From Camellia lanceoleosa (taxonomy: Eukaryota > Streptophyta > Magnoliopsida > Ericales > Theaceae), in assembly GCA_025200525.1 (NCBI GenBank), contig CM045758.1:3333706-3397705 (forward strand): a DNA stretch of 64,000 nt, given 5' to 3'. This document shows, one piece after another, positions 34,701 to 45,923 of the stretch. A program made the position numbers and the translations under genes. Position 1 is the stretch's first letter. Each line of letters begins with the position of its first letter. The notes under the pieces are model-generated. The model made no database searches. It was not told the origin of the DNA and saw nothing but the letters and a program-made list of their open reading frames with translations.

Positions 34701-35799
34701 GGCATTGACAGCCATGGCTAAAATCCATGAAGGCATTTGTGGTGCCCATCAGCCTGGAGTGAAGATGAGTTGGTTGCTTCGAAGACATTCCTACTATTGG
34801 CCAACCATCCTTAAAGATTGTATAGAGTATGCTAGAGGTTGCCAGGCAAGCCAAAAGCATGGCATGATAAGGCATGTACCAATAACTGATTTGCATGCAG
34901 TTGTGAAACCTTGGTCATTTAGAGGTTGGGCTATGAATATGATAGGAAAAATACATCCACCCTCTTCAAAGCATCATTGTTTTATCCTAGTGGCCACAAA
35001 TTACTTCACCAAGTGAGTTGAAGCTAAACCATATAAAGCTATGGATCAAACTGAAGTTATTGGATTTATTAAAGATTTGATTCACAGGTTTGGCATTCCA
35101 TAGACCATAACTGTAGATAATGGGACTGTATTTAATGGAAAAATGGTAAAAATCTTTCACAGCAGAGTTTGGAATTAGCTTTGTTAATTCCACTCCTTAT
35201 TATGCACAAACAAATGGTCAGGCAGAATCATCCAACAAGTCCTTGAAAAAAAGAATATAAAGAGTTGTGGAAGATAATCCTAAGGATTGGCATAACTTGT
35301 TGTTGGATGTATTGTGGGCTTATAAGACTTCTCCAAGATCAAGTATCAGAGCTACTCCTTATGCCTTAGTATATGGGCATGATGCAGTGTTGCCTATGGA
35401 GATTAACATTAGGTCCTTGAGGGTGAAATGCAAGACCAGTTAGCTTCTGAGCAGTATCATCAGAGCATGTTCTTGGAATTAGAAAATGTAGATGAAGTTA
35501 GAATTTTGGCATTAAATAGTATTCTTTTCCAAAAGAAGAAGGCAGCCAAAAACTATAATAAGAAAGTCAGGCACATTAGCTTTGATGAAGGTGATTTGGT
35601 ATGGAAGACAATACTTCTAATAGGAATTAAAAGTCATAAGTTTGACAAATGGTCACCTAATTGGGAAGGACCATATCAAATTCATAGAGTTTTGCCTAGG
35701 GGAACATACCATTTGAGAAATATGAATGGATATGTGCATCCTAAGAAAATTAATGGCAGGTATTTGAAACCGTACTATCCAACTGTGTGGGAAACATAA
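31767..35799 (+). pseudogene. Tat pol: protease end, RT, RNase H, second RNase H, integrase
   Basis: The frame resumes at the right ATGGC copy (31767-31771). The protease C-terminal half (GGDWIHTNKC) runs to about 31980 and is followed by an acidic spacer. Reverse transcriptase spans about 32640-33370, with KAGLI, MSFGLKNA and the catalytic YIDD at 33192-33203. RNase H lies at 33512-33904. The second, archaeal-type RNase H is at about 34040-34430: it keeps WFD, NNQAEYE and GDSQLVV, but the last acidic residue of the active site appears as N. Integrase runs from 34561 to 35799, with a GICGAHQPG-type zinc region, TVDNG and a C-terminal WEGPYQI chromo-like region. It has many breaks: TAG at 32838, 33181 and 33902, and shifts near 33360, 35155 and 35410. 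It cannot make a working polyprotein. Confidence 0.88.
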
Positions 35800-35881
35800 G
35801 GAGTGTAGAAAATGCTAAACAAGAGAAGCATGAAAACACTCAAACAATAAATAAAGATTTCTTTTCATAAATAGTTAAGTA

Positions 35882-35886
35882 CATGC
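35882..35886. other. Target site duplication CATGC, left copy
   Basis: CATGC precedes the solo LTR start TGTAACAATCC (35887). The second copy is at 37256-37260. Confidence 0.9.
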
Positions 35887-37255
35887 TGTAACAATCCAGA
35901 TTTTAATTATTCTTAAAATTGATACTAATATTATTTAATTACAGTTGGAAAAATATATGATTTATTTGTATTATTATGTGTAATTTTGTAAAATAATATA
36001 ATTATTAAGAATTTAGGGGTCAAAGTATAAATAAATAAGTAAGTTTAGTTTATCCATTGATTAGAGATAAGGTTGAATTAATGGGGTATTATGGAATGCG
36101 ACACGCGGCAGCCGCGTGGCTTGGTGCCCACGGCTGCCTTTCTATATAAGGGGAGAATGTGCTCAGAAGGTGGAAAAGAAAGGAATGAAAGAAGGGAAAA
36201 AAGAGAGAAAGGGAAATGAAACGAAGAAAAGGGAAAGAAAATAATGGAAGTTGAAAGGGTCTTTGGTAGTGGAAAGAAATAATAAAGTATTACTTTGAAG
36301 GTGAGTTATATTATACCTTGAGTTACCATAATATATTTTACGTATGTTTTTACTTACCATAATCTATTTTATACAAGTTGTATTTTATTAGTTATATTAA
36401 TATAAGTTATGTTTTATAAATATTTCAGTTACGTGGTTTAATTTCTGAACTCTATTTGTTAAAATGAAACTCATGGATATGGTTGTTTATATTTTAAAGA
36501 ATATTTGACAATAACCTTATAAACAAATATTGTTTTGTCAGTACCACCACGGGAGTCTCACGCCTTGGGGGACTTAAATAACCATTGGCCTCTGTTTGGT
36601 CACTTTATGACCATCTGTTGTCATGGATCTATTGATCTCTGTTCTGTACGGAGCAAAGTACTGTGCGAAGATAAGTGTTACATTATTGTGGGAGCCACCT
36701 CTATAATCCATACGAGCCATCTCTTGAATCCGTATCTTTGTTCTGATCGTCACTTTTGTGACCTCTGTTCTATTCTGTTCGGTACCATGGTTATGGTTAT
36801 TTATTTACATAATTTCTGTATTTCAGTTTCTGCCACTTAAATGAATTATTCACCAAACTGAGTTATGTAAATGTTTTGGCCTAACTAACTATCCATGGTT
36901 ATTTTGTATTCCTTATACTCTTGGCATAATATTTCTCACTCTGCCATGTACTTGTAGCTGTTTACCAATTTTCAAGAAACAATGTAATTCAGAAATAACT
37001 TTTGGGAAGTCTTAGACGTGGGGCTGAGGAATAGACACACACAACACTTTTATGATATTTTTATATATAAATATCGGCCTTTTGGTCAATAAATTTTATA
37101 ATAAAAATAGAAGCTCCAATGATTATTTTAGGTACCCTCACTTGAATATTATTTCTGCTCGCGTTTATTAATTTATTTAAGAATTGGCCGGAGGTAACCT
37201 CAGTTACTGACCATCACGGTGCTTAACCCTTGGGTACGAGGAGCAGGTCGTGACA
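35887..37255 (+). mobile_element. 1369-bp solo LTR, probably Ty3/gypsy
   Basis: It starts TGTAACAATCC and ends GGTCGTGACA between CATGC copies. There is a TATA box, TATATAA, at 36143-36149 about 256 bases in, which gives plus orientation. No internal region or partner LTR is found. The TGTAAC..GTGACA ends are common in Del/Tekay-type gypsy LTRs, so that is a guess at family. It splits the antisense mobile-domain frame close to its end. Confidence 0.87.
36143..36149 (+). promoter_or_regulatory. TATA box of the solo LTR
   Basis: TATATAA followed by GGGGAG, inside an LTR at the usual distance from its 5' tip. Confidence 0.6.
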
Positions 37256-40200
37256 CATGCAGCCATAGATTGGCCCAAAAATCAATACAATGCTTCAGTT
37301 GTTCCCTGATAATTGATTCCCTACTCCTAAGGAATGAGAACAACTGAATAGCTGTAGCCATGTCTTGCTTACGATCAGCTAGCCCTTGATTGGTAATCTA
37401 CAGCTTTGTAACAGTTCGATCCAAAGCTAAGTTAACTGCTGCTAACTCCTTTTCTAATTGGGCATTTTTCTTCAAGAGCTGGATGTGAAACTGAGAGGCA
37501 GAAGCATGTTGTCCCTTTAATTTGGATATTTCAGTATGTATATGGGAAACAAATTCCTTATCTTTTAATAGCTTCTCTTTTGCAGTTTTAGCAATGTGGC
37601 AGATGTTGACATAGAAATCTATAGTAACTGCCACCTGGGATAAGTGGCTTGAAATGGTCATATTGGATTGCTCAATGACTTTGTAGCATTGGAGGAAACC
37701 ATTCTTAATTATGGGTCTTTGTAGGGCTTTGAATGGGATCTTTGAAAAGGATGTTAGCAATTCCAAACAGGTGCCTAAATCCAAGAGACGCAAAGAAACT
37801 CTATTGTTAATTGAAGAACTCTAAAACATTTCTAAGAAGGAGTAAGTAAGGACCAATGGCTTAGTTTCACTGTTGGTTGCTCGGGTGGTTGAAGATGTGT
37901 CAAAAAGGCTAGCCAACCGGGCCTAAAAAAATGTCCATCTCTTCTACTGACATTGAAGGCGTAGAATGATCTGGAAGAGGTGTTTGCATAAGGATAGGAG
38001 AAGAGGTTAAAGTATCCCTGACAGTGTTTATAGTCTTGGCCACCAGCAGATCAAGGGAAGAGGGACTGGAGCTGGATGGTGTTGGTACACAAGAAATTGG
38101 TAAACTACCAGTATCTTCTCTAGGGGCATTAGCTATCACTGATAAGGTGACAACTAGGGCCTTCTCAGGTGATGGAGGAGCAGCCAGGACTACGGGGAGA
38201 GTAAATTGGGTTGGGGAAAAGGTTAGATGAGTTAGATATGGAGTTAAGCCCAAGCATAAAGAAATAGGAATGCCTTGCCTTAAAAGGGGTATGAAAAGTG
38301 TAGAACCATGAAGTGGAAGTATTGTTTGGATGGGCTCTACATTTAAGGACACTTTGGTATTGATTTTCTTTCTCCCTTTCGATGCTGCCTCTAATGGTCT
38401 TCCAGCTTCAGATAAGACTGAAGTAGCCATTATCGAAGGAGAATGTGGGATAATTATTACTGCAAGATAAGAAATATAAAACAATGTTAAGTTTCATTCT
38501 TGAAAACTTGGGAAAAGAAATTACTACAGAAACTAAAGGGAATTACCAACCTCAAAAGTGGTGGTGGTGATGGTTAGAGAACTGCGAAGGGCATAATGAT
38601 CAGCAGTTTGTTGCCTCTTCGTAGCTTTCTTTTGAAATGTATCAGCAGTAGCAGTTTTATTCCTTAATATCTGATGCTGTCTCCTTTTATCATCTCTCTA
38701 GAAAACCAGCAATTCCTTGGATTGCTCTCTCTCTACTGCCTTGGCGGTTGCCTGATAAGTAGGGTCATCATTAAAATCAGAAGGGGAGACTATTATTTTC
38801 TTCTTCCTCTTAAGTGGTGTTTCTTCAGGTACTTCCTCATCTTCAAGACTAAACACAAGTTTTCTCTTCTTTTGCTATTGTTGCTTGTCTTTAAGAATGC
38901 TTAGGGCTTGAGCCCTTTGAGGAGAGTCTACTTGTGAAGCTCCTGTATCAAAAGAAAGCTATAAATAGATGAGTAATGCATTATAAAGAAAAGAGAAAAG
39001 AGAGATAGAAATGCATGCCTCTTTTCGAAGCAGCCCTGCTGACTCTAGGAGGAGGATGAGAGGCAGTAGGAGTAGTTTTGTGGCGACAAGAGTAAAATTT
39101 GGGATAGCAAAAGCGATAGAGATAATGTGATGGTCCCAGTCTTTTTGGTTTTGGCTTGAGAGGGCACATCTAGTCCCACTAGCAGATCTTTGGGAAGTAT
39201 TGCCAGAAGCACCTCCATATTGGTCGTTCACCAACTTTGAAATCTTTTCAAAGCTGTGCCATGTGGAATAAAGGGGATGAATTGAAACTCACTCAACTTT
39301 TGTAGCAATTTAAATGTTGTTTCCTCCAATTTGGTTTTGGGTACCTTCAGGTCTCTAACTATGAGATTAGTATTAGAGAGGCTACAGAGAGGGATAGGAA
39401 TTTCTTGAGTAAGACCAAATTGCCTGGCAAATTGGAAATGACAGTAAATTTCAGATATACATTTATAGGCTCGAAGATTCAAAGTACCGATAAAAAGCTC
39501 CCTTGGCAACAAGATAGAGGCCTACATATCCTTGTGTAGCAAATTGGAGCATTCCCTATCCGCCAAAAATGCCCTGAGCTAAACTGGTCCTATGTTGGTT
39601 TCGAAGGGACAAAAGAAGGAAAGAAATGGAGAAATTGAGAGCTAATGAATGAAAGTAAAATAATAAGCAAAGCTGGAGGGGTATAAGAAAATCCTAGCAA
39701 ATTTCTCTCAGTAAATAGTGGGTTCTTGCACTAAAAATCTCAAGCACTTGGAGTGTAGACCAGTGAAATATGCGAAGAGCCACAGTTGTAATACCTAGAG
39801 GGGGCCTCCTTGGTTAACATTAGAGGTTTCTCGCAAAATTGGGAACAGGCCCTATAAACATGGCCTAAAATATAAGGAGCCAAGGCTATCCTCTTCTTCG
39901 AGGCAAGAGCTTTGGCAAGTCGGGAAAACTCAGGCATAATTGTTGAGATGAAGTACAAAAGAGAAATTTGCATAACCAATATAGAATAAAGGAAAAGAAC
40001 TCTCGGTCACCTACAGAACCTACCTTCTTGTTCTCAAATTTTACAAAATCACTTAAGGAAGAGTTCAAGGGTGGAATGGTGAAGTTGACTAGAAGGTCTG
40101 GGTAACCAGGCGTAAATAGAGCACCAAGTGGTGAGAGCCTTAAGAGATGGCAAATATCAAGAACAGTGGGGACCATCGTACCACACTGAAACTGGAAAAA

Positions 40201-41583
40201 ATTGAAAGCCGAATTCCAAAAACAAAGGGCTGCAGGAATCAAGAAAGGATCCTCAGGGATAATAAACCTAGAAAGGCGAAGGGTATCAAGGATATAGAGC
40301 TCTTGCAGATCCCATTCTCTGGCAGGCACAACCCTGTCATACCACTCCTCCCATTCAACCCTCAATATGGGCCAATAGCGGTGGGGGCGGTTTATCCTCC
40401 AGCTTCCCCAATCAAAACCCCCATCATAAAGGAGATAGTGATCCTCTAGACGAGGATACAAAGCAAGAAGTTGAGTTGGGGCTTCTCTGAAGATAGGTCC
40501 TAAGATGTATTCTTGTTGTTCATTATGGTGAGAAATAAAGAGGTGACTATCTATGGTACTCAGTTCACCAGCTCTGAACTTGGATATCTTTTTGTCGATA
40601 CACCTCTTTAAAGCCACAGATGGGCTCACGCATTCCATAACTGGTACTTTCAATGAGGAAGAAGCCATTAGCAAGAGTTTTCAGATGATGAAGTTAAGAA
40701 AATACTAAAGAGGAGGGGAGAGCAATAGAAATGAGAGGTTTGTGTTTTGGGCGAGCAAGTAAGTAAAAAGCGCAAAGGGAAAGGGTTTTAAACCTTTCTG
40801 TATGAAAGATGCCCAATTTGTCTAAATGGGTAAAAAGACCCGAGATAAATTGTTTGGCTAATTTTTGGAACCCGGATGAGTTTAAGGCTTTGTCTTAAAA
40901 TTCGTAGGAGTCCTGAAAGTACAACATGAAAAGTTTCTCTCAAGGGTGATTGTTTGGGCGGGAAACGTATCTCAAACAATTAGATTGGCTTCAAAAATAA
41001 ATATTTGGCTTCGAAGTCAAGATTTGGCTTCAAAGCCAAATGTCAAATAACCAACCAAGGCTTCTAAAGCAAGAAGTTGACTTCGAAGTGCATTTTATTC
41101 CTGAGAATGCACATTTGATCTATTTCAAAGGAATTGGAGACTTGCTCTTAGATTTCTTGAGAAAGATGAAATCCTTCGAAGTGAACTTTGAAGTATTTTG
41201 TAGCTGGAATTTGATTCTTATTTGATGGTTTAGACTTCAAAGTTGCAGAGCCAGTACCAAGTCAAACAAGAGATCAAGATCCAAAAAGACTTGCCTGAAC
41301 ATGAAAAATTCTTTTTGGGATTCTTTGTCAAAGCAAACCTTTTTTGGAAAGCAGCATTGTTACTAAATACTTCGAAGTACTCAAAAGTAAATTTGATACA
41401 AAGTTTGGTCAATTCAAAGCTGTTAAAATTATGTTGACCATGAGATTGAAATGAGAAGACTTAAGGGAAAGATTGTCAATTGTACTCCATATTTTGGAGT
41501 TATTCAAATCAGGTTTCAAGTATTCCATTGAAAATGTTCAAATCAGGCTTCGAAGGAAAAAAATTGGTAAATTCGAAGCTCTA

Positions 41584-41657
41584 ATTTTATTTGAATTGGG
41601 GAAATAAAATGGTCACAAGGATTTTATTTGAATTGGGGAAATAAAATAGTCACAAGC
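41584..41657 (+). repeat. 37-bp tandem duplication
   Basis: Two adjacent 37-bp copies, each with TTGAATTGGGGAAATAAAAT, differ by only two bases. They lie between the two antisense frames of the Tat element. Confidence 0.9.
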
Positions 41658-41900
41658 ATGTAATTGGAACATAAAACCAGATCATGCCAAATAGAGAAAG
41701 AAAAACCTAGTTTTATTGATATGTAAGTAATTACATTAGAAAGCCTTCTTGGCTACGAATTCAATTTTATAATAGTAAGGAATGGAAAAAGTAACAAGTT
41801 TATTAAATTTGACCTAGAAATGGTCAATGAATTTATGTTCTATCTTTATTCTGTTTTCTGTCCTGTCAAAGTTAGTTTGCTACAGCTAATATGTTCTTAT

Positions 41901-42908
41901 TTAATGAAAAAGTTGTTCAACTTTCATCTCGAACTCTATCTCCTTCAAGCATTGTTCCATTTCATCCATACCTAAATCATCCCAGTATGCTGAATCCTTA
42001 TTCTTGAAGTCATTATATTCTTCAATGAGATTCTCTACTTCGTACTGGGTTTGAATTCGATTGGCTGAGATTTTGTCCAAAGAGTTACTAGTAGCCAAAG
42101 AAATTTGGTACCAATGAAGAAGGAGCAGGAGTTGATCAAAAAAAGCTTGAAGCTCTGCCTAGGCAATGGGGTTGAGGACATGACCCTCAGTCATAATATC
42201 ACAGGCCCATCGGAAGTTCTTGAGAGGATTCTCATCTCCAAGAACATTGAAAGGCAATTGAGAGAACATAGCAAGCAGAAGTTGAGTTTGGTATCGCTCA
42301 AATGTAGTGAGAAAAGCTAGAGGTTGGTAAGAAGGAAGAAACTGATTCTCAAAAAGAGTAAGTTTCAGTTCTTCTATCCAATGAGGATTCTAAGAAAGAG
42401 GAGGTGTAGAGGGATCCATTCCAAAAGAAGAGGGGAATTGGGGGTTATTTACGCATTCAAGCTAGTCAGAAGAGCAAAGTTTTTCCTTCTTAGCCAAAAA
42501 TAACAGATTATATCCCTGTGCTTCATCTGGATGAGGAGTTACTCACACTATCTTCGTTGGCATGGAAGACGTGTACTACGCCACAAGTAAGTTGTCCTCC
42601 AGACTGCGTTGGTGATTAATGGATACATAGGGGTAAACCACTGAGCTCCGAGCAGAAGGAGGGATAAATAGAGGATCATCAAATTTAACAAATTGATAGT
42701 GAATTCACTCTCTTAGTTTAGGTTCATCAGGTTCTGGCCAACTTCTCCAGCTAATAGACTTGGAGGAGGAAGAAGCAGCTGTGTCCCATGCAAATAGTGG
42801 TGGGGCAAAAGAGGAGCTTTCAAGATCCATTTTTGCAAATGCTTGGTCCAAGGGTTTGTAGTTGACAGATTTTTGGTCTAAAGATTGGTAATTTGTAAAA
42901 GCTTCCAT
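41901..42908 (-). pseudogene. Second antisense frame of the Tat element, unknown product
   Basis: From an ATG at 42908 one phase reads through to TAA at 41901 as about 335 codons with five or six in-frame stops. The chain between stops is unusually protein-like: acidic N-terminal part with WRSWPEPDEPKLRE, then HWIEELKLTLFENQFLPSY, ERYQTQLLLAMFSQLPFNV, and an acidic C-terminal tail (MDEMEQCLKEIEFEMKVEQ). Nearly every stop is TAG or TGA that differs from a Gln or Arg codon by one C-to-T step. I do not recognise the family. It could be a gag-like or accessory protein, and it may be a further exon of the mobile-domain gene or a separate gene. Confidence 0.55.
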
Positions 42909-43220
42909 GACTTGTATAAATGAAGGTGGATAGGTGTAACCAATAAATGCATTAAGGTTCTTTCAAGGCCTGCAATCATCTTCCAAAGACTCCTCGTATG
43001 CTCGATCAATGTAAGAGAAGATGTGATTGGCCATTGGAGATGCACCAGTCTTTACGTTTACTCAAAGAATGGGAGTGCAAGATACAAGGATGTAGTGAAG
43101 TTCACTGCTTTATTATTCAAAAAACGATTATACTACCAGAATACACAGAGTCCATGCATGTCCTAGAACGTGGGTGGATTGCACTAGTTCACTAATATCA
43201 CCAAGTCTTGGATATATTAG

Positions 43221-43230
43221 TGCAGGGGGT
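43221..43230 (+). promoter_or_regulatory. Probable polypurine tract of the Tat element
   Basis: GCAGGGGG and two further bases precede TAA and the first TG of the probable 3' LTR. The placement fits; the tract is short and no mate LTR is available for proof. Confidence 0.5.
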
Positions 43231-43232
43231 AA

Positions 43233-43880
43233 TGTTGGTTGTATAATTTGTAAAAGCCAATCACAATTTAACACGTGGCATGGAAATGGTAATTTGGAAA
43301 ATTAATATAAGTTGTCAACCAAAGTCAGACACGTGGCAGTTCGTATTGGTAATAATGGATCTACGTAGCACTGGGACAATCGAGAGATACGAGATGATGT
43401 GGCCTAACAGTTACTCATAAAGTTTAAATTCAAAATCAGAAGGGAAGCCTAACTATAAGAGTGACATAGTGGGACTGGCTGTGAGAGAGCATGTTCAACA
43501 ATCATGGAAGGACATTTCGACGATTGGAAGCCCACTTCGACGGTTATCATTGAAGAGTATAAATAACAGAGAAGGCCCAGAATGAAGCCCAGGCCTCAGA
43601 TAAAAAAATCAGTTTATTTACTTCGTTTTTCTTTCCAATTTTTCCAGTTTTTTACATTTATGCACTTCAATTCCTATACTACACTTCATTTTCGAAGAAT
43701 AGTTTCAAATAGCTTGTTGCTGTAAACCTCTACGAGGCTGGGTCAGATCATTGTAAGTTTTCATTTTACTTAATGAAATTCAGATTCTGAAATTGTTCTT
43801 CACTTGTTGTTATTTACTAAATTTTCCTAAACAAGCTACCAGTAAAAGTCTTCTTCATTCAAGCTAAGGGAACTATAACA
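43233..43880 (+). repeat. Probable 3' LTR of the Tat element
   Basis: It starts TGTTGG after a purine tract and could end at CTATAACA (43880), giving 648 bp. A TATA box, TATAAATA, lies at 43558-43565. The 5' mate is lost, so the end is a best guess from the TG..CA rule. Confidence 0.6.
43558..43565 (+). promoter_or_regulatory. TATA box in the Tat 3' LTR
   Basis: TATAAATA, mid-LTR, with transcribed-looking sequence after it. Confidence 0.55.
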
Positions 43881-45435
43881 CAATCATCTGATAATTGGTT
43901 GACAATTAATATTTTGTAAGGATTAATTGATTCTTGCTGGCATGCTTAAAATTATATTATTAACCTTCAAAAGCCAAAAAGTCAACAACTATATGAAGCA
44001 TAAATAAAAATCTCATGGGTCATAATTAAAATATTGTTATAACTATAGAAAAAAATTGGTCATAATTAAAAAAGAAAATGACATAACTAAAGACATATCG
44101 TACACCCCTTTTCAAGGAGTGTGCATAATTAAATTTCCCTTACTTTTCAAACTCATTTTAAGTGAAATATGTTTTTTTCTTCACAATTTAGAAAAACAAG
44201 TAAGACTAATTTCTAAAAATGAATTGTCAGTCAAAAAACTATTTCAAAATAGTTTTGGCAAACAAATTTTTGTATAATGTTTTTAATAATACATGTACTA
44301 AAAATTTATTTCGATCACATAAAAACTTTAAAAACTAAATAAATAAAATCAATACTTTAAAAAAATAATAATAATTATACTTTCATCTCTATCTTCTTCT
44401 CTTTACACTTTTCAAACCCTTATTTCATTGCCTTCATCGATCTGATACAGTCGTTGCCGCCGCTGCCGCCTGCGACCACCTATTTATCTTTGTGCACATC
44501 ATTTCTTATTGCACACACTTATTAATTTAATTATATGTTGTTCTCAATCCACACACCAAATTAATTTAGTTATATGTTATTGTTCTCAATCCATACGCCA
44601 AATGTTCCAATTATATCTCTAACTCATATCCTTATACACACACCACCTAAACCCTCTTTTCACATTTCTATTCAAAATTTCAAGCCCATTTTCCACACAC
44701 CTATTTTCGGTGCCATCCACATTGAAAACACAATGAAGACCCTCCATTGACAACTCCATTGAAGACCATCCATTGGCAAAATTGTATCAGTTTTCATATA
44801 CCTCTCTAAGTTTTGGTATTGAATTTTGTTTCTGATCGATCTTATAATCAATGTTTTTTAAATTACCAATGTTCCAGAGCTGCACAGAGCATATCCAGTT
44901 CATCTTATCTCCTCCACTGTCCTTTTTCTCGGCCTCACTCTTTTTATTTTCATCACAATTTTTCTTTAATGGTATGAATTCTTCTAGTACTGGTTCAACA
45001 TTTCTTGGCCTACATTGTTTTGATTCCTATTTCAAAGTTGCAATAGTTGTAACAACAATAAAAACAAAAACAAATTAACCCTAAAAAACATAAAAAACAA
45101 AACAAACCCATCAATTAAACTCATTAAAAAACAAAACCCATATCTAGACTAATTTCTCCTTCAATTTTTATTTTTATTTTAACACATGAGAGAAGTTGAA
45201 TGAGAGGAGTTTTCGACTGTCAGATAAGTCAAATGAGAGAAGTTTTCGACGTCGTTTGCGTCGGAAAAGAGTCAGATGTTCGCGTCGTTTCCTGCATTGG
45301 AGAGGTAGTTGGATAAGAGAGTGACAGGATTTCTCAAAGAGGAGAGAGAACAATTTCACACTTTGGGTGAGATAGAGAGATAGAGAGGAGATATACACAG
45401 GTGCGTGAGTCCTAAACATTCAAGCTATTCGAACT
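43881..45435. other. AT-rich spacer, nothing recognised
   Basis: No gene, RNA or element ends are seen. A purine-rich patch at 45190-45380 gives a short Ser/Leu-rich frame on the minus strand with no family features. Confidence 0.5.
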
Positions 45436-45439
45436 ACAA

Positions 45440-45571
45440 AACATTATTCTAATTGTTATAATTGTGGTTTTTGTTTTGCCATGGATGTAGCAGCAAGAAG
45501 GCTGCAAATGTAGGCACCTAACACAAACAAGCATTTACGAGTCTGTGATCCATGCTTCAATTCAACCACCT
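45440..45571 (+). pseudogene. FYVE zinc-finger relic
   Basis: FYVE fingers bind phosphatidylinositol 3-phosphate on endosomes. Three phases together give a recognisable finger: NCYNCG, then FCHGCSSKKAAN, then KHLRVCDPCFN. These hold cysteine pairs spaced as in FYVE, with the conserved SSKK and RVCDPCF. The three parts are in different frames, so at least two small indels separate them, and a stop lies just after. No start or other domains are seen. It is probably one decayed exon. Confidence 0.65.
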
Positions 45572-45923
45572 AAAAATGATTTCACGCTTGAGTAGACTTC
45601 CAAAGTTTGAAAGTTGTAATCCATTGAACAATAGAGTAAGTAGTAAACAATGAACAATAGAGCAAGAAACAATAAAAGAAGTGAAAAATAATAAAAAAAA
45701 TTTACGATTTTATTTTTTTAATAAAAAAAAGTGCACTGATTTTTCATTTTCAAAAATATGTACAAAAAAAAAACTTTAATTTAATATTAAAGGTGTGCTA
45801 TGATCTCTATTATAATTATGTTTCATTAAGAGGGATGTAGAAATAAAATTAGTCCGAAACTAATAGCGTGGGAGTGATTTACTTAGGACTTTAGTGTGAC
45901 ATCTGAGTTTGGTATTGTACGCG

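Larger units (their letters stand above)
35865..40674 (-). pseudogene. Antisense plant mobile domain protein of the Tat element, interrupted
   Basis: On the strand opposite to pol, a frame starts near 40674 (MASSSLKVPV at 40668). Its first 260 codons carry a plant mobile domain (PMD) pattern: GPIFREAPTQLLALYPRLEDHY, then EEWYDRVV, then FQCGTMVPTVLDICHLLRLSPLG. It continues in pieces: 39512-39228; 38930-38560 with a basic KRKKK patch; 38484-37909, rich in Ser and Pro; and 37793-37398, a predicted coiled coil with QLLKKNAQLEKELAAV. Past a TAG at 37398 the same frame goes on to 37261, is cut by the 1369-bp solo LTR, and resumes to TGA at 35865-35867. It ends 66 bases from the stop of pol. Extra antisense frames are known in Tat elements, and PMD genes are known passengers of gypsy elements. 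Introns are possible but not proven. Confidence 0.72.
6205..43880 (+). mobile_element. Old Tat-lineage Ty3/gypsy retrotransposon, 5' truncated, with two nested insertions
   Basis: Pieces of one element are found in order: gag (6205-8430), protease (from about 8480 to the insertion, resuming at 31767), reverse transcriptase, RNase H, a second archaeal-type RNase H, integrase (to 35799), two antisense frames (35865-40674 and 41901-42908), a purine tract and a probable 3' LTR (43233-43880). The extra RNase H and the antisense mobile-domain frame are marks of the Tat lineage. Removing the 8627-31766 and 35887-37255 inserts, each with one copy of its target duplication, leaves about 13.2 kb. The 5' LTR, primer site and start of gag are missing at the CACTA junction. 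Many stops and shifts show it is old and inactive. Confidence 0.85.

Noticed and set aside
6205..43880. Integrated plant pararetrovirus
   Set aside because: The order protease, RT, RNase H, second RNase H, integrase, together with a 3' LTR, fits a Tat gypsy element; no coat or movement protein is seen.
45174..45419. An 81-codon Ser/Leu-rich minus-strand frame
   Set aside because: No family features; it comes from a purine-rich stretch.
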